A stretch of DNA of 64,000 bases, from assembly GCA_039030075.1 (NCBI GenBank), contig JBCCEW010000015.1, positions 1 through 64,000 on the forward strand. Direction: 5' to 3'. Both the position numbers and the translations under genes were made by a program. The notes under the pieces are model-generated. The model saw only the letters and a list, made by a program, of their open reading frames with translations. It did not search any database and was not told the origin of the DNA. Source of the DNA: Myxococcota bacterium. GTDB taxonomy: Bacteria > Myxococcota_A > UBA9160 > SMWR01. Shown piece by piece: positions 1-9,176 of this stretch (positions within the stretch are counted from its first letter, which is position 1; each line of letters begins with the position of its first letter).

Positions 1-41
1 ACGGTCGAGGCGAAGCATCCCCGGGGATCGGGGCGCTCGCG

Positions 42-1352
42 ATGAGCCGGTCGAAACGTCCCGACCCGTTGGCCGCCATGAGCGCGCCGGCGGCCGCGCT
101 GACGCGCGCCGTGCTGGCAGCGGCCGATGCGGAAGGGGTTTCGGTGCTTCTGGTCGGCGGACCCGTGCGCGACCTGCTGCTCGGACGCGAGATCGTCGAC
201 GTCGATCTCCTGGTCGACGACGAGGCCCCGGGCCGGGCGGCTGCGTTGGCGGAGCGTGTGGCGGGGGAGGGCTTGAAGAGCACCGTCCACCCGCGCTTCG
301 GAACGGCCACCGTGCGTCAGGACGACGCGCACGTGGACCTCGCGACGGTGCGCAGCGAACGCTACGCGCACCCGGGCGCGCTGCCGACGGTCGAGGCCGG
401 CACCCTCGATGAGGACCTCGCGCGGCGGGATTTCTCGGTGAATGCCTTGGCGATGCCCTTGTCGAAGAAGGCGCGCGCGGCCCACCCGGCCGTGGTCGAT
501 CGACTCGGAGGGCTCGCCGACCTGGAGGAGCGCCGGCTCCGGGTGCTGCACGATCGCAGCTTTCACGACGACCCGACCCGCGCGCTGCGCGCCGCCCGCC
601 TGGCACCGCGCCTGGGCTTCAGCCTGGCGCGCGGTTCGCGTCGCGCGCTGCGCGATGCCTTGCGCGACGGCGCCTTCGCCCGGGTGAGCGGAGACCGCTT
701 GCGCCGCGAATGCGTTCGCGTGTTCGAAGATGCATCGCGCGGGCTCGATCCGACCCGCGCCCTTCACGCCCTCGATGACTGGCATGTGCTCGGAGCCCTC
801 GAGCCCGGGCTGCGGCTCGAAGGCGCTGCGCGACTGCCGCTGCGGCGGCTCGGGCGAGCGATTGCCGAGCCGCCCTGGAAGGCGCCGCGATGGCGGCCGT
901 GGATGACGGGCTTCGGCGTCTGGCTCGGGCCGCTGCCGGCCGCACTGCGACGACGCGCCCTGCGGCGGTTCGGGTTGCGCGGCGCGCCGGCGAAGCGGGT
1001 GGGCGAGATTCCGCGCCAGGTCGAGCGCTCCCTGCGTGGCCTCGCGAAGGCACGCGGCCGCGGCGCGGTGGACGCGGTGCTCACCGGGCTGGGCGAAGAG
1101 GAGCTCTACGCGGTCTACGTAGCCGCCGAATCCGCTCTGCGTCGACGGATCGCGCGCTTCGCCGCCGAAGACCGGTCGCGTCGTTTGCCAGTCACGGGGG
1201 CCGACCTGCTCGCGGCGGGGCTCTCGGGCCCGGCGATCGGCCGGGCGCTGGAGCGGATTCGCGTGGCCTGGCTGGACGGCGCCGTGCGTACCCGCGAAGA
1301 GGCGCTCGCCCTGGCCCAGGAGGTCGCCAAACGCACGCGGGCAAAGCGTTAA
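42..1352 (+). CDS. CCA tRNA nucleotidyltransferase / poly(A) polymerase family
   Basis: A class II nucleotidyltransferase expected to add CCA (or A residues) to tRNA 3' ends in the cytoplasm. The N-terminal palm has VGGPVRDLLLG (residues 38-48) followed by the metal-binding DVD of VDVDLLV (53-55). The RRDFSVNALA motif lies near 130 and a DDPTRALRAARL variant of the DDPLRILR motif follows, then an arginine-rich helical body. The 436-residue length suits the family. An alternative start is the Met at residue 13, which would still keep all motifs. CCA-adding and A-adding members cannot be told apart from sequence alone. It heads a forward run with scpA and scpB. The single tRNA in this window already encodes CCA, so the enzyme may mainly repair ends. 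Confidence 0.85.
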   Translation: MSRSKRPDPLAAMSAPAAALTRAVLAAADAEGVSVLLVGGPVRDLLLGREIVDVDLLVDDEAPGRAAALAERVAGEGLKSTVHPRFGTATVRQDDAHVDLATVRSERYAHPGALPTVEAGTLDEDLARRDFSVNALAMPLSKKARAAHPAVVDRLGGLADLEERRLRVLHDRSFHDDPTRALRAARLAPRLGFSLARGSRRALRDALRDGAFARVSGDRLRRECVRVFEDASRGLDPTRALHALDDWHVLGALEPGLRLEGAARLPLRRLGRAIAEPPWKAPRWRPWMTGFGVWLGPLPAALRRRALRRFGLRGAPAKRVGEIPRQVERSLRGLAKARGRGAVDAVLTGLGEEELYAVYVAAESALRRRIARFAAEDRSRRLPVTGADLLAAGLSGPAIGRALERIRVAWLDGAVRTREEALALAQEVAKRTRAKR

Positions 1353-1438
1353 CCGCGCTTGCTCCGCCGAGGCCGATCTCCCATACTCGCGGCGCCCCTC
1401 CTCCTCTGCTCGTTTTCTCGCCTGCTTTCGGAGCACGC

Positions 1439-2341
1439 ATGACGGCCGCGGGCCCTCCCGACGGGACACGCGACGCGCCGGCAGTCCATCCTGGCGCCGC
1501 CGCGACGAGCGAGAGCACTTCTGCATCCGCAGCTGCCGCGGCGACGTGGGGGGCCGACGAGCCCACCTACGCCGTCAAGCTGCCGGTCTTCGAGGGGCCC
1601 CTCGACCTCCTGCTCCATCTCATTCGCACCAATGAGGTGGACATCACCGACATTCCGATCGCGACGGTGGCCGAGCAGTATCTCGCGTACGTGGAGCTGA
1701 TGCGCGAGCTGCAGCTCGACATCGCTGGCGAGTACCTGCTGATGGCGGCCACCCTCGCTTGGATCAAGTCGCGCATGCTGCTGCCGCCGGATCCCGCCGC
1801 GATCCAGGACGAGAGCGTCGACCCGCGCGCCGAGCTGGTCGCGCGCCTGCTCGAGTACCAGCGCTTCAAGGAAGTCGCCGGCGAAATGGGCGAGCGACAG
1901 CTCCTCGGACGCGACGTCTTCCCCGCCCAGGCGCCGGGGCCCGAGCCGGAGCCCGAGGCCGAGCGCGAGATCGAAGTCGGGATCTTCCAGCTCATGGAGG
2001 CGATGAAGCGGGTCCTCGACAAGGCCTCCCATACCGGGGCGGCCCACGAAGTCGAGGCCGAGACCGTCACCGTGCACGAGCGGATGCTCGCGGTGATGGA
2101 CTCGCTGCGACACCGCGACGCCTGTGAGTTCGAGGAGCTGGTCATCGAGAACGGCGTCCTGGCGGGACGGCCGATCATCGTCACGACGTTCCTCGCGATT
2201 CTGGAGCTCACCCGGCTCGAGGCGATCGGTCTCTATCAGGGCATCGACGAGCGCGGGGTCCCGCGCGGCACCATCCACGTGAAACGCAAGCAGCATCCGG
2301 ACGATCGCGAGTGGGTCGAGCGCGTCTCGGACCTCATGTAG
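1439..2341 (+). CDS. scpA: Segregation and condensation protein A
   Basis: ScpA is the kleisin of the SMC-ScpAB condensin complex, bridging SMC heads for chromosome organisation. The diagnostic N-terminal segment YAVKLPVFEGPLDLLLHLI begins near residue 44 and includes the kleisin signature FEGPLDLL. The C-terminal winged-helix part ends at residue 300. The reading frame is open much further upstream, but the ATG at 1439 has a GGAG ribosome site about 7 bases before it and clears the preceding gene. The first 40 residues form an Ala/Ser-rich extension that is not part of the family fold. scpB follows 13 bases downstream, the usual scpAB order. Confidence 0.93.
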   Translation: MTAAGPPDGTRDAPAVHPGAAATSESTSASAAAAATWGADEPTYAVKLPVFEGPLDLLLHLIRTNEVDITDIPIATVAEQYLAYVELMRELQLDIAGEYLLMAATLAWIKSRMLLPPDPAAIQDESVDPRAELVARLLEYQRFKEVAGEMGERQLLGRDVFPAQAPGPEPEPEAEREIEVGIFQLMEAMKRVLDKASHTGAAHEVEAETVTVHERMLAVMDSLRHRDACEFEELVIENGVLAGRPIIVTTFLAILELTRLEAIGLYQGIDERGVPRGTIHVKRKQHPDDREWVERVSDLM

Positions 2342-2354
2342 ACGAGGAGAGGGC

Positions 2355-3209
2355 ATGGCCAAAAAGAAGGCGGTAGCCGCCGAGGCGCAGGACGCGACGA
2401 ACCACGCCGCCGAGCAGTCGGAGAACGCCGAACAGCCCGAAACGGTGGAGGCGTCCGCCGAGAAGCAGGGCGGGAAGAGCGGGAAGTCGAGCGTCGACCG
2501 CGAGCAGCAGCGGCGCGTGGTCGAGGCGATCATCCTGGCTTCGCCCGAGCCGATCGCGCCGGCGCGGGTGGCCGGGGTCCTGCCTCGCTGCAATCCGTCC
2601 CAGGTGCGCGCACTCGTGAAGGAGCTGAACGCCGAGTACGTCGAGCAGCGTCGGGCGTTCGAGATCTGGGAGGTCGCGGGGGGCTACCAGCTGCGCTCGC
2701 TCCCCGAGTTCGCTCCCTATCTGAAGCAGATCCAGAAGACGCGCCCGCTGCGCCTGTCGGCGCCGGCGCTCGAGACGCTCGCGGTGGTCGCGTACCGCCA
2801 GCCGGTGACGCGCGCCGAGATCGAGCACATCCGTGGTGTCGACGTCGGGGCCGTGCTGCGCAGTCTGCTCGACCGCCAGCTGGTCCGGATCGCCGGGCAC
2901 CGCGAGGTCCCGGGGCGGCCGATCGTGTACGCCACCTCGCGGCGCTTCCTCGAGGTGTTCGGTCTCGCGAAGCTCGGCGACCTCCCGACCTTGAAGGCGA
3001 TCGAGTCGCTGGCGGACGCCGAGGAAGAGGACGCGGCCGAGGGCGCCGAGGGCGAGATCACCGTCGAGCTTGCTCCCGACGAAGAGACCGAAGCAGCTGC
3101 CGCCGACGCGGAGGCCGAGGCGGAAGCGCCGGCCGACGCGGCTGCGGAGTCGGCCGAGAACGAGGCGTCGGATCCCGAAGACACGGCGGGGCCGGCGACT
3201 TCCCACTGA
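2355..3209 (+). CDS. scpB: Segregation and condensation protein B
   Basis: ScpB dimers bind ScpA within the SMC condensin complex. Two winged-helix domains are recognisable: the first starts near residue 52 (RRVVEAIILASPEPIAPARV) and the second contains RLSAPALETLAVVAYRQPVTR followed by GRPIVYATSRRFLEVFGL. The core is flanked by a lysine/glutamate-rich N-terminal 50 residues and a long acidic Ala/Glu tail from about residue 225 to 284, both outside the usual family boundaries. The start has a GAGGAG ribosome site in the 13-base gap after scpA, so the two genes are likely co-translated. The pseudouridine synthase gene follows 29 bases later. Confidence 0.93.
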   Translation: MAKKKAVAAEAQDATNHAAEQSENAEQPETVEASAEKQGGKSGKSSVDREQQRRVVEAIILASPEPIAPARVAGVLPRCNPSQVRALVKELNAEYVEQRRAFEIWEVAGGYQLRSLPEFAPYLKQIQKTRPLRLSAPALETLAVVAYRQPVTRAEIEHIRGVDVGAVLRSLLDRQLVRIAGHREVPGRPIVYATSRRFLEVFGLAKLGDLPTLKAIESLADAEEEDAAEGAEGEITVELAPDEETEAAAADAEAEAEAPADAAAESAENEASDPEDTAGPATSH

Positions 3210-3238
3210 GCGAGTCGCGCCCGCTCGGTGAGGCGCGC

Positions 3239-4024
3239 TTGCAGCGGATCCTCGCCGCGGCCGGGGTGGCGTCGCGTCGCGCGGCCGAGGAGTGGATTCG
3301 CGCGGGACGCGTCACGGTGAACGGACGGGTCGGGACGCTCGGCGAGCGGGCGGATCCCGCCCGCGACGTGGTCTGCGTGGACGGCGAGCGTCTCACGCCA
3401 GAGCCCCTCGCGTACTGGATCGTCCACAAGCCGCGCGGCGTCGTGACCACGGTGCGCGATCCCGAGGGTCGCCCGACGATTCTGTCGCTGCTCCCCGAAG
3501 CCGCTGGACGCCTGTATCCGGTCGGTCGCCTCGACCGCGACACCGAGGGCCTGGTGTTGCTCACCAACGACGGTCCGCTCACCCACGCTTTACTCCATCC
3601 CTCCCACGAGATCGAGCGCGAGTACGTGGTGCGCGCGCGAGGGGCGATGCGCGAAGGGGCACTGCGGCGCCTGGCCGAGGGCATCGTGCTCGACGACGGA
3701 CCGACGGCACCGGCGGGCGTCGAACGCGTCGAGGTCGAAGAGCGCTTCACGACCTTCCATCTGACGGTCATCGAGGGGCGCAAGCGCCAGATCCGCCGGG
3801 CGCTCGAAGCGCTCGGTCATCCGGTGCTCGGGCTGTGCCGCATCCGGATGGGACCGCTGGTTCTGGGGCGGCTCGCCGCCGGGGAAGCCCGGGTGCTGGC
3901 CACCCACGACCGCCGCCGGTTGTTGCGCGCGACGGGACTTGCGTCTCCGCGCACGCGCAAATCGGGCTCGAAGAAGGCGCGTGGGAAGGGGAAACCCGGG
4001 GCATCGAGAAAGCCTCGCAAATAG
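3239..4024 (+). CDS. rluB: RluB/RsuA-family rRNA pseudouridine synthase
   Basis: Isomerises uridine to pseudouridine in ribosomal RNA. An S4 RNA-binding domain occupies residues 1-50 (LQRILAAAGVASRRAAEEWI, RVTVNG). The catalytic loop GRLDRDTEGLVLLTNDG at 96-112 carries the essential Asp99, and EGRKRQIRRALEALGHPV lies further on. The C-terminal 30 residues are a Lys/Arg/Ser-rich tail seen in many RluB-like proteins. No ATG or GTG is available in frame near the front; the TTG at 3239 places the S4 domain at the very N-terminus and is the best start. scpAB next to an rluB-type gene is a common bacterial order. The RluB versus RluE/RsuA subtype is inferred from the S4 domain and context. Confidence 0.85.
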   Translation: MQRILAAAGVASRRAAEEWIRAGRVTVNGRVGTLGERADPARDVVCVDGERLTPEPLAYWIVHKPRGVVTTVRDPEGRPTILSLLPEAAGRLYPVGRLDRDTEGLVLLTNDGPLTHALLHPSHEIEREYVVRARGAMREGALRRLAEGIVLDDGPTAPAGVERVEVEERFTTFHLTVIEGRKRQIRRALEALGHPVLGLCRIRMGPLVLGRLAAGEARVLATHDRRRLLRATGLASPRTRKSGSKKARGKGKPGASRKPRK

Positions 4025-4035
4025 CATCTATCTAT

Positions 4036-4064
4036 TTGATTTCATTGGATTTTTACTGTTAGAC
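4036..4064 (+). promoter_or_regulatory. Candidate sigma70-type promoter
   Basis: The short gap between the rluB-type gene and the next secreted-protein gene is strikingly AT-rich for this window. It holds TTGATT (4036-4041), a 17-base spacer and TTAGAC (4059-4064). Transcription would begin close to 4071, just before the GAGAGGTGG ribosome site. The match is visual only. Confidence 0.4.
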
Positions 4065-4086
4065 TGCTTCGCGAGAGGTGGTCTCG

Positions 4087-4965
4087 ATGCGGTTTCGAAC
4101 CGGTGATGCGCGCACGTTGTCGGCGGCCCTGCGGCAGGGACGCGGTTGGTGTGTGGGGCTCGCGGCGGCGCTCTGCGCGGCGCCGGCGGGTGCTGCGATC
4201 ACGGGCGTCTGCCCTGACGGGTCGATCTTCATCGTGCAGAGTGCCGACGCCATCCCGTGCTCCCAGGCGAAGCGCGTCGAGCCGAGTGACGTACCGCCGC
4301 TGCAGCCCGAGCGGCTCCCGCGCCCCTACGGTTGGGAGCGCTTCCAGCGCGAAGCGGACCCGAACAACCCGTACAACTTGATCGGGGCCGGCCGCGCTCC
4401 GAGTGCACCGCCGCCCGCCCCGACGAATGCGCCGGCGCCGGGAGTCCGACCGCCGGCCGTCGCGCCCGCGCCGGTACCGCAGGTCGCGGCGGTCCCGCCC
4501 GCGCCTCCCCAGGCGCGGGGCGTCGACCTCGGCTTGCATCCCGACGAGGTTCGCGATCTCGACGCGATCGTGCAGCTGATGCAGGACGTCGCTCCGGCGA
4601 CGGTCGCGCGCTACGACGACCGCGGCGCCGCGGTGGCTTCGGTGGCGCTGGCGCATTCGCCCGCCTTCGAACAGCGCCTGCGCGCCGCCTTGCCGGGCGT
4701 GACCGGCCCCGTGGTGCTCTTCCGCGCGGTCGCCGACACGCCGGCGAGCTTCCACGGCAACCTCACCTTCGTGCAGGGGCACGTGGCCTTCCACCCGGAT
4801 CCCGCGAACCCCGCCCAGCTCGGACTGCTCGACGGCCGCTTCGGGCCCCTCTCGGGTGGGGCCCGGGTGCTCGGCTACGCGGTCCTGCCGGCACACCTCG
4901 ACCCGGCTCAGCCCTTCGACATCTACTGGAACGATCGTCGGGTGACGGCGACCCTGCGCCCCTAG
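4087..4965 (+). CDS. Secreted protein of unknown function
   Basis: I do not recognise this 292-residue protein. It starts with a basic stretch and a short hydrophobic segment ending in APAGAA, consistent with a signal peptide. A cysteine-containing ITGVCPDGSIFIVQ segment follows, then a Pro/Ala-rich linker (about residues 105-145) and a C-terminal domain with LPGVTGPVVLFRAVADTPASF and QPFDIYWNDRRV, which looks like a compact beta domain. The ATG at 4087 is preferred over the GTG at 4078 because AGAGGTGG sits directly before it. Its stop codon overlaps that of the convergent O-antigen-ligase-like gene by four bases (CTAG). Confidence 0.6.
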   Translation: MRFRTGDARTLSAALRQGRGWCVGLAAALCAAPAGAAITGVCPDGSIFIVQSADAIPCSQAKRVEPSDVPPLQPERLPRPYGWERFQREADPNNPYNLIGAGRAPSAPPPAPTNAPAPGVRPPAVAPAPVPQVAAVPPAPPQARGVDLGLHPDEVRDLDAIVQLMQDVAPATVARYDDRGAAVASVALAHSPAFEQRLRAALPGVTGPVVLFRAVADTPASFHGNLTFVQGHVAFHPDPANPAQLGLLDGRFGPLSGGARVLGYAVLPAHLDPAQPFDIYWNDRRVTATLRP

Positions 4966-4970
4966 GGCGC
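4956..4970. terminator. Inverted repeat over two convergent stops
   Basis: Arms GCGCCC and GGGCGC flank a 3-base loop, and the repeat contains the stop codons of both converging genes. It could act as a bidirectional terminator, but there is no T tract, so this is tentative. Confidence 0.3.
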
Positions 4971-7247
4971 GCCGGGCGCGTTTTCTTCGCCGCGGATGCG
5001 CGCGGCCACTTCGGCACCGCGCCCCTCGAAGGCGACGCCGCGGGCCTCGGCCCTCGCGAGGATGTCGCGCGCTCGGGCGGTCTGGCCCAGGAAGTCGTAG
5101 GTGAAGGCCAGGCGCCAGTGCCCCTCCGAGAAGTCGGGCGCGAGCGCGATCGCACGTTCGAGCAGTGCGATCGCTTCCGCCGGGCGCTTGCGGTAGGTGC
5201 GCAAGGTGGCGAGGTCGAAGAGCAGCTCCTGACGGTTCGGCGAGCGCTCGAGGGCAGCTACGAGCTCCCGGTCGGCGGCCTCGAGCCAGAGCGTCTCACC
5301 GAAGAGTTCGAAGCGCTTCTGCGCCAGCTTCGATTTCACGAGTGCGGGGCGGATGTCGAGGGGATGGCGCTGCTGGTTGTCGATCATGTGGCCGAAGCTC
5401 GCGTCGAGGAGGCGGCGGGCCTGCTGGCGGAGGTTCTCGGCCTGGGGACGTCCCTGGGCGAGGCGCGCTTCGAGCTGCGCCGCGCGTTGCTGCAGTTCCT
5501 CGGCCTGCGCGTCGTCCGCCGCGCTCGCTGCCCGGCGCAGGCGCTCGGCGCGCTTCTCGTTTGCCTCGACGCGCTGCCAGTTCGTCGCGTAGCGGCCCGT
5601 GTTGCGCAGCACCGCCGCGGCGAACTCGGTGCGCGCCGCCGGATGGTGGGGAGAGGGAAGGGCGAGCCCGCGCTCGAAGCGCGCGAGGCCGGGCGCGTCG
5701 GCGCGGGTAGTGTCCGGCGCCTCGAGCAGGTGCAACGCATCGATGGTGCGCGCACTCGCGAGCCAGGGCAGGACGCCGGTCGCGACGACCCAGAGCGTCG
5801 TGATCGCCGCCAACCCGGCGAACCCCGCCCCGGGAATCGGGCGCGATGCTGTGGGCGCGGGGTCCGGCGGCATCGGGCGCAGATACGCGAGCAGCCCGAA
5901 GAGGGCCAGGTAGCTGCTCGGGTTCTCGAAGACGCCCTGGGTGTAGGCGAAGTGGGCGGCGAGATAGCCGAGGGCCAGCACCGCGACTCCCCGCGGACGC
6001 GAGCCGGCGCGCAGGTGCGCGATCGTCGTCCAAGCGGCCGTCGCGAACAGCCCGAGGTAGGCGAGGGCGCCGAACACGCCTTGGGTGGTCAGCGTGTTGA
6101 GGAGCGTGTTGTGGGCCTGATCGAACCAGGTCTCGGCGTAGGAGGACGAGGTGATCGCGGGGTCGAAGGCGCTGTTGAAGGCGTAGTAGAAGTTCGCCGT
6201 TCCCCAGCCGAACCAGGGCGCCTCGCGCCAGGTCTCCAGCGCAATCCGCCAGACGCGAAACCGGGAGGTGGTCGGGAAGTCGTCCAGGTCGGTCAGCAGG
6301 GCGAGGCGCCCGACGAAGGGCAGGTCCTCGAGCCACGGGGCGGCGACGCCCGACCAGAGCAGCGCAGACAGGGCTGCGCCGACCGCCAGTACGCCGACGC
6401 CGAGGGCGCCGGCGATCCAGGCGCCCCGCGGCCGTGCGGCGAGCGCCAACGTCGCGGCGCACAGACCGCTGGTCGCGAGAAACACCGCCAATCCGCCGAG
6501 CCCGCTGCGGCGCTCGGTCACCAGGATCGCGGCGACTCCCAGGGCCAGACAGGCGGCCCCGGCGCCACGGCCCGCGCGCGTCTTCGACAGGAGCCAGGCA
6601 CAGCCGCCGAGGAAGACGACGAAGAGTCCGAGGCCCGAGACGTAGAGCGCGTTGCCGAGGGTGGCTTCGACGTGGCTGCCGGGGTCTTCGGTGCCCGGCG
6701 CCAGCAATAGGCGTTGGACGACGGCCCACGCCGCGACGCCGGCACCCAGCACGCCCCACGCCCCGCCCACGCGTTGCCAGCGTTCGGGTGTGCGCACGAG
6801 ATGCGCGAGGGCGAAGTAGAGGGCGCCGAGATGGAGCAGCGTGAAGCTCCCGAGCATGCGCGTCGGGGTATCCCAGAACGAGCGCCAGGCGTCGACACCG
6901 GTGGCCGTCGAGACCAGGGCCGAGGTGACGAAGGCCAGCACGGCGGCATCGAGCCCGGTGAAGCGGATCCTCGTGCCGTTGCGCCACGCCTGGGCCGCCC
7001 ACAGGGCGACGAGCACCGCGGCGAGCGCTCGTAGGAAGTGCACCTTCGGCGTGACGTACGGGTAGAGGACCTGCGCCGAGTACAGCCAGGGCACGAGGCC
7101 GAGCCCTGCGGCGACGGCCAGCGCAGCACGCGGCAGCCGCGCTTCGACAGCGTCGGTCGTCAATCCCGCAGGTCCCGCGTGCTCGGCACGGTTTCGCGCG
7201 TGGTCCCCTGGGTCGGTCTCACGCGACGCAGCGCGCGAGGAACGCAT
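4962..7247 (-). CDS. O-antigen ligase/Wzy-like protein with TPR tail
   Basis: Large polytopic inner-membrane protein of 761 residues. About a dozen hydrophobic segments span residues 40-470. They frame the periplasmic loop typical of the O-antigen ligase/polymerase (Wzy_C) family: ALETWREAPWFGWGTANFYY, then FDQAHNTLLNTLTTQGVFG with the conserved His-Asn. The last third is soluble and helical, ending in tetratricopeptide-like repeats (AIALLERAIALAPDFSEGHW). The likely role is ligation or polymerisation of a lipid-linked glycan; ligase, polymerase and protein O-glycosyltransferase (PglL-type) cannot be separated by eye. The start overlaps the upstream esterase gene by 29 bases and has AGGTGA just before the ATG, suggesting translational coupling. 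Confidence 0.8.
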   Translation of the reverse strand: MRSSRAASRETDPGDHARNRAEHAGPAGLTTDAVEARLPRAALAVAAGLGLVPWLYSAQVLYPYVTPKVHFLRALAAVLVALWAAQAWRNGTRIRFTGLDAAVLAFVTSALVSTATGVDAWRSFWDTPTRMLGSFTLLHLGALYFALAHLVRTPERWQRVGGAWGVLGAGVAAWAVVQRLLLAPGTEDPGSHVEATLGNALYVSGLGLFVVFLGGCAWLLSKTRAGRGAGAACLALGVAAILVTERRSGLGGLAVFLATSGLCAATLALAARPRGAWIAGALGVGVLAVGAALSALLWSGVAAPWLEDLPFVGRLALLTDLDDFPTTSRFRVWRIALETWREAPWFGWGTANFYYAFNSAFDPAITSSSYAETWFDQAHNTLLNTLTTQGVFGALAYLGLFATAAWTTIAHLRAGSRPRGVAVLALGYLAAHFAYTQGVFENPSSYLALFGLLAYLRPMPPDPAPTASRPIPGAGFAGLAAITTLWVVATGVLPWLASARTIDALHLLEAPDTTRADAPGLARFERGLALPSPHHPAARTEFAAAVLRNTGRYATNWQRVEANEKRAERLRRAASAADDAQAEELQQRAAQLEARLAQGRPQAENLRQQARRLLDASFGHMIDNQQRHPLDIRPALVKSKLAQKRFELFGETLWLEAADRELVAALERSPNRQELLFDLATLRTYRKRPAEAIALLERAIALAPDFSEGHWRLAFTYDFLGQTARARDILARAEARGVAFEGRGAEVAARIRGEENAPGAP

Positions 7248-8184
7248 CGATCACCTGGGTGGCTTCGAGGCCCTCGGGGACGGGGAAACCGTCGAAGCCG
7301 TGGGGGGCACCGGGGAAGACCTGGAGTTCGGCCGGACGTCCGGCCGCGACCCAGCGCGGGTACAGGAACAGGGTGTGGTCGAGCAACGGGTCGAGGGTGC
7401 CCACGGTGAAGAGCACCGGCGGCGCCTCGGAGAGATCGGCGTAGAGCGGGGACACGTCGGGGTCGCGCAGGAGCGCCGGGTCGGGCACGAAGCAGCGCGT
7501 GAACCAATCGATGTTGGTTGAGTTGAGCAGCACCTTGCGGTCGTCGAAGGCCGCATGGCTCGGCACCCCAGAGAGGTCGTAGAGCCCGTACACCAGGTTG
7601 GCTCCGCAGAAATGGAAGCCGTGCTTGCGCGGCATGCGCAAGGCGGTGACGGCCGAGAGGTGTCCGCCGGCAGACTCGCCGCCCACCAGGATCTTTGCCG
7701 GGTCGGCGCCGAACTCGGCCTTCGCGTTCTCCGCAAGCCAGAGCGCCGCGGCTTCGCAGTCGTCGGGGGCCGCCGGGTACGGGTGTTCGGGGGCGAGGCG
7801 GTAGTCGACACTCACGATGGCCAGGCCGAGCTCGTCCGCGCGTCGCTCGTTGGCAACGTCCATCATCGCGGCCTCGCCGATCACCCAGCCCCCGCCGTGG
7901 ATGTGGAGCATGGCGCCCCGCACTTCGCCCGCCGGGCGAAAGATGCGGACGGGCAGGGGCCCGGCCGGGCCGGGGAGGGTGCGTTCTTCGACGCGGTCCG
8001 AGGTCTGGGCCGCCGACATCATCGGGTTGTCGCTGAAGTCCTCGCGTGCCTTCTGCGCCGCTTCCACGGTCGGCTCCTGGGCGCCGGCGATCTCGATGTT
8101 CTTCTCCATGAAGTCGACGATCCCGAGCAGCGCCTCGCTGGTGCGCGACGTGTCGAAGTGCTTCGGGTCGAACGGGTGGCTCAT
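7219..8184 (-). CDS. HSL-family alpha/beta hydrolase (esterase)
   Basis: A hormone-sensitive-lipase-type carboxylesterase of 321 residues. The oxyanion-hole motif HGGGW is at 96-100 and the nucleophile elbow GESAG at 169-173 (Ser171). Asp265 in TVGTLDPLLDH and His295 in PGAPHGFDGF complete the expected triad. There is no signal peptide, so it is probably cytoplasmic and acts on short acyl esters; the substrate cannot be read from sequence. It lies third-to-fourth in a reverse run, 58 bases after the 5' nuclease gene and overlapping the O-antigen-ligase-like gene. Confidence 0.88.
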   Translation of the reverse strand: MSHPFDPKHFDTSRTSEALLGIVDFMEKNIEIAGAQEPTVEAAQKAREDFSDNPMMSAAQTSDRVEERTLPGPAGPLPVRIFRPAGEVRGAMLHIHGGGWVIGEAAMMDVANERRADELGLAIVSVDYRLAPEHPYPAAPDDCEAAALWLAENAKAEFGADPAKILVGGESAGGHLSAVTALRMPRKHGFHFCGANLVYGLYDLSGVPSHAAFDDRKVLLNSTNIDWFTRCFVPDPALLRDPDVSPLYADLSEAPPVLFTVGTLDPLLDHTLFLYPRWVAAGRPAELQVFPGAPHGFDGFPVPEGLEATQVIDAFLARCVA

Positions 8185-8242
8185 CGGGGTCTCCCGGTTG
8201 GGTCCTGTAGCGACGGGGTCGTGCTCGGACTGCGAGCGTGGT

Positions 8243-9121
8243 TCAGGCGCGGCGTTGCTGGAGACGCTGGGCTCGGGCGATCCAAGCCTCGGCTTCCAGA
8301 TACTCGGCGATCTCTTCGAAACTGTCGGTGGGCCCGCGCCACTCCCAGTCGTCGACGCTGCCGACGGCGGGGCCGTCGGTGACGAGGGTGGCGAGCTTGC
8401 GGAAGAGCAGGGCGTCGTCGCGCTGCTCGGCCAGGGTCGCGGCGAGCTTCGCCGCGCCGCGCACCTTGAAGGGCCAATCCGCCGGGTCGGCGGGAATCTT
8501 CTCGAGGTGCTGGAAGTGGGCGAGAACGGTCGCCGCCGACTTCGCCCCCCAGCCCGGCAGGCCCGGGAAGCCGTCGGCGGTATCTCCGACCAGGGCGAGG
8601 TAGTCGGGAATCGACGCCGGATCGACCCCGAACTTCGCGCGCACGCCGTCGGCGTCGCGCTCCTCCTGCTTGCGCCGGTCGAACTGCACCACGCGCGTCC
8701 CGCGCACGCTCTGGCCGAGGTCCTTGTCCGGGGTGCAGATCCAGACCCGCTCTACCCGCGCGTCGGCGTCGGCCACGGCCGCTGCGGCCGCGAGCCCGTC
8801 GTCGGCCTCGTACTCGACGAGGGGCCAGACCTGGAAACCCGCCGCGCGCAGGGCGTCCTCGAGCAGCGAGAACTGGCTGTGGAGCTCTTCTTCGAGGCCT
8901 TCGCCCGTCTTGTAGCCGTCGTAGAGGTCGTTGCGAAACGACTCCACGACGTGGTCGGTGGCGATGCCCACGTGGGTCGCACCCTCCTCGAGGAGCCCGA
9001 GCATCGAACCCAGCACGCCGCGGGCCGCACCGATCTCCTGGCCGTCGCGATTGGTACGGGAGGGGAGGGCGAAGTAGTGGCGGAAGAGCTCGTAGGTGCC
9101 GTCGACGGCGTGGACGTGCAT
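8243..9121 (-). CDS. Stand-alone 5'-3' exonuclease (PolA N-domain type)
   Basis: A 292-residue flap-type nuclease resembling the N-terminal domain of DNA polymerase I without the polymerase. The PIN-like part begins at the N-terminus (HAVDGTYELFRHYFALP, metal Asp7). It continues with FRNDLYDGYKTGE and the acidic cluster EYEADDGLAAAAAV, and STPDK-type CTPDKDLGQ. The helix-three-turn DNA-binding segment is VGDTADGFPGLPGWGAKSAA. Such proteins process flaps or RNA primers. Residues after 200 form an extra helical part. The gene sits between the CAP protein and esterase genes with 55-58-base gaps, so it may be co-transcribed with envelope genes for no obvious functional reason. Confidence 0.87.
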   Translation of the reverse strand: MHVHAVDGTYELFRHYFALPSRTNRDGQEIGAARGVLGSMLGLLEEGATHVGIATDHVVESFRNDLYDGYKTGEGLEEELHSQFSLLEDALRAAGFQVWPLVEYEADDGLAAAAAVADADARVERVWICTPDKDLGQSVRGTRVVQFDRRKQEERDADGVRAKFGVDPASIPDYLALVGDTADGFPGLPGWGAKSAATVLAHFQHLEKIPADPADWPFKVRGAAKLAATLAEQRDDALLFRKLATLVTDGPAVGSVDDWEWRGPTDSFEEIAEYLEAEAWIARAQRLQQRRA

Positions 9122-9176
9122 GACGTCGGGGAGCCTCGCCGAAGCGGGCGTCCCGCGTCAAGCGGGTCCGTCGGCG

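Noticed and set aside
4332..6710. A 792-codon forward frame over the O-antigen-ligase-like gene
   Set aside because: It is Arg/Gly/Ala-rich and contradicts the strong membrane-protein pattern of the reverse strand.
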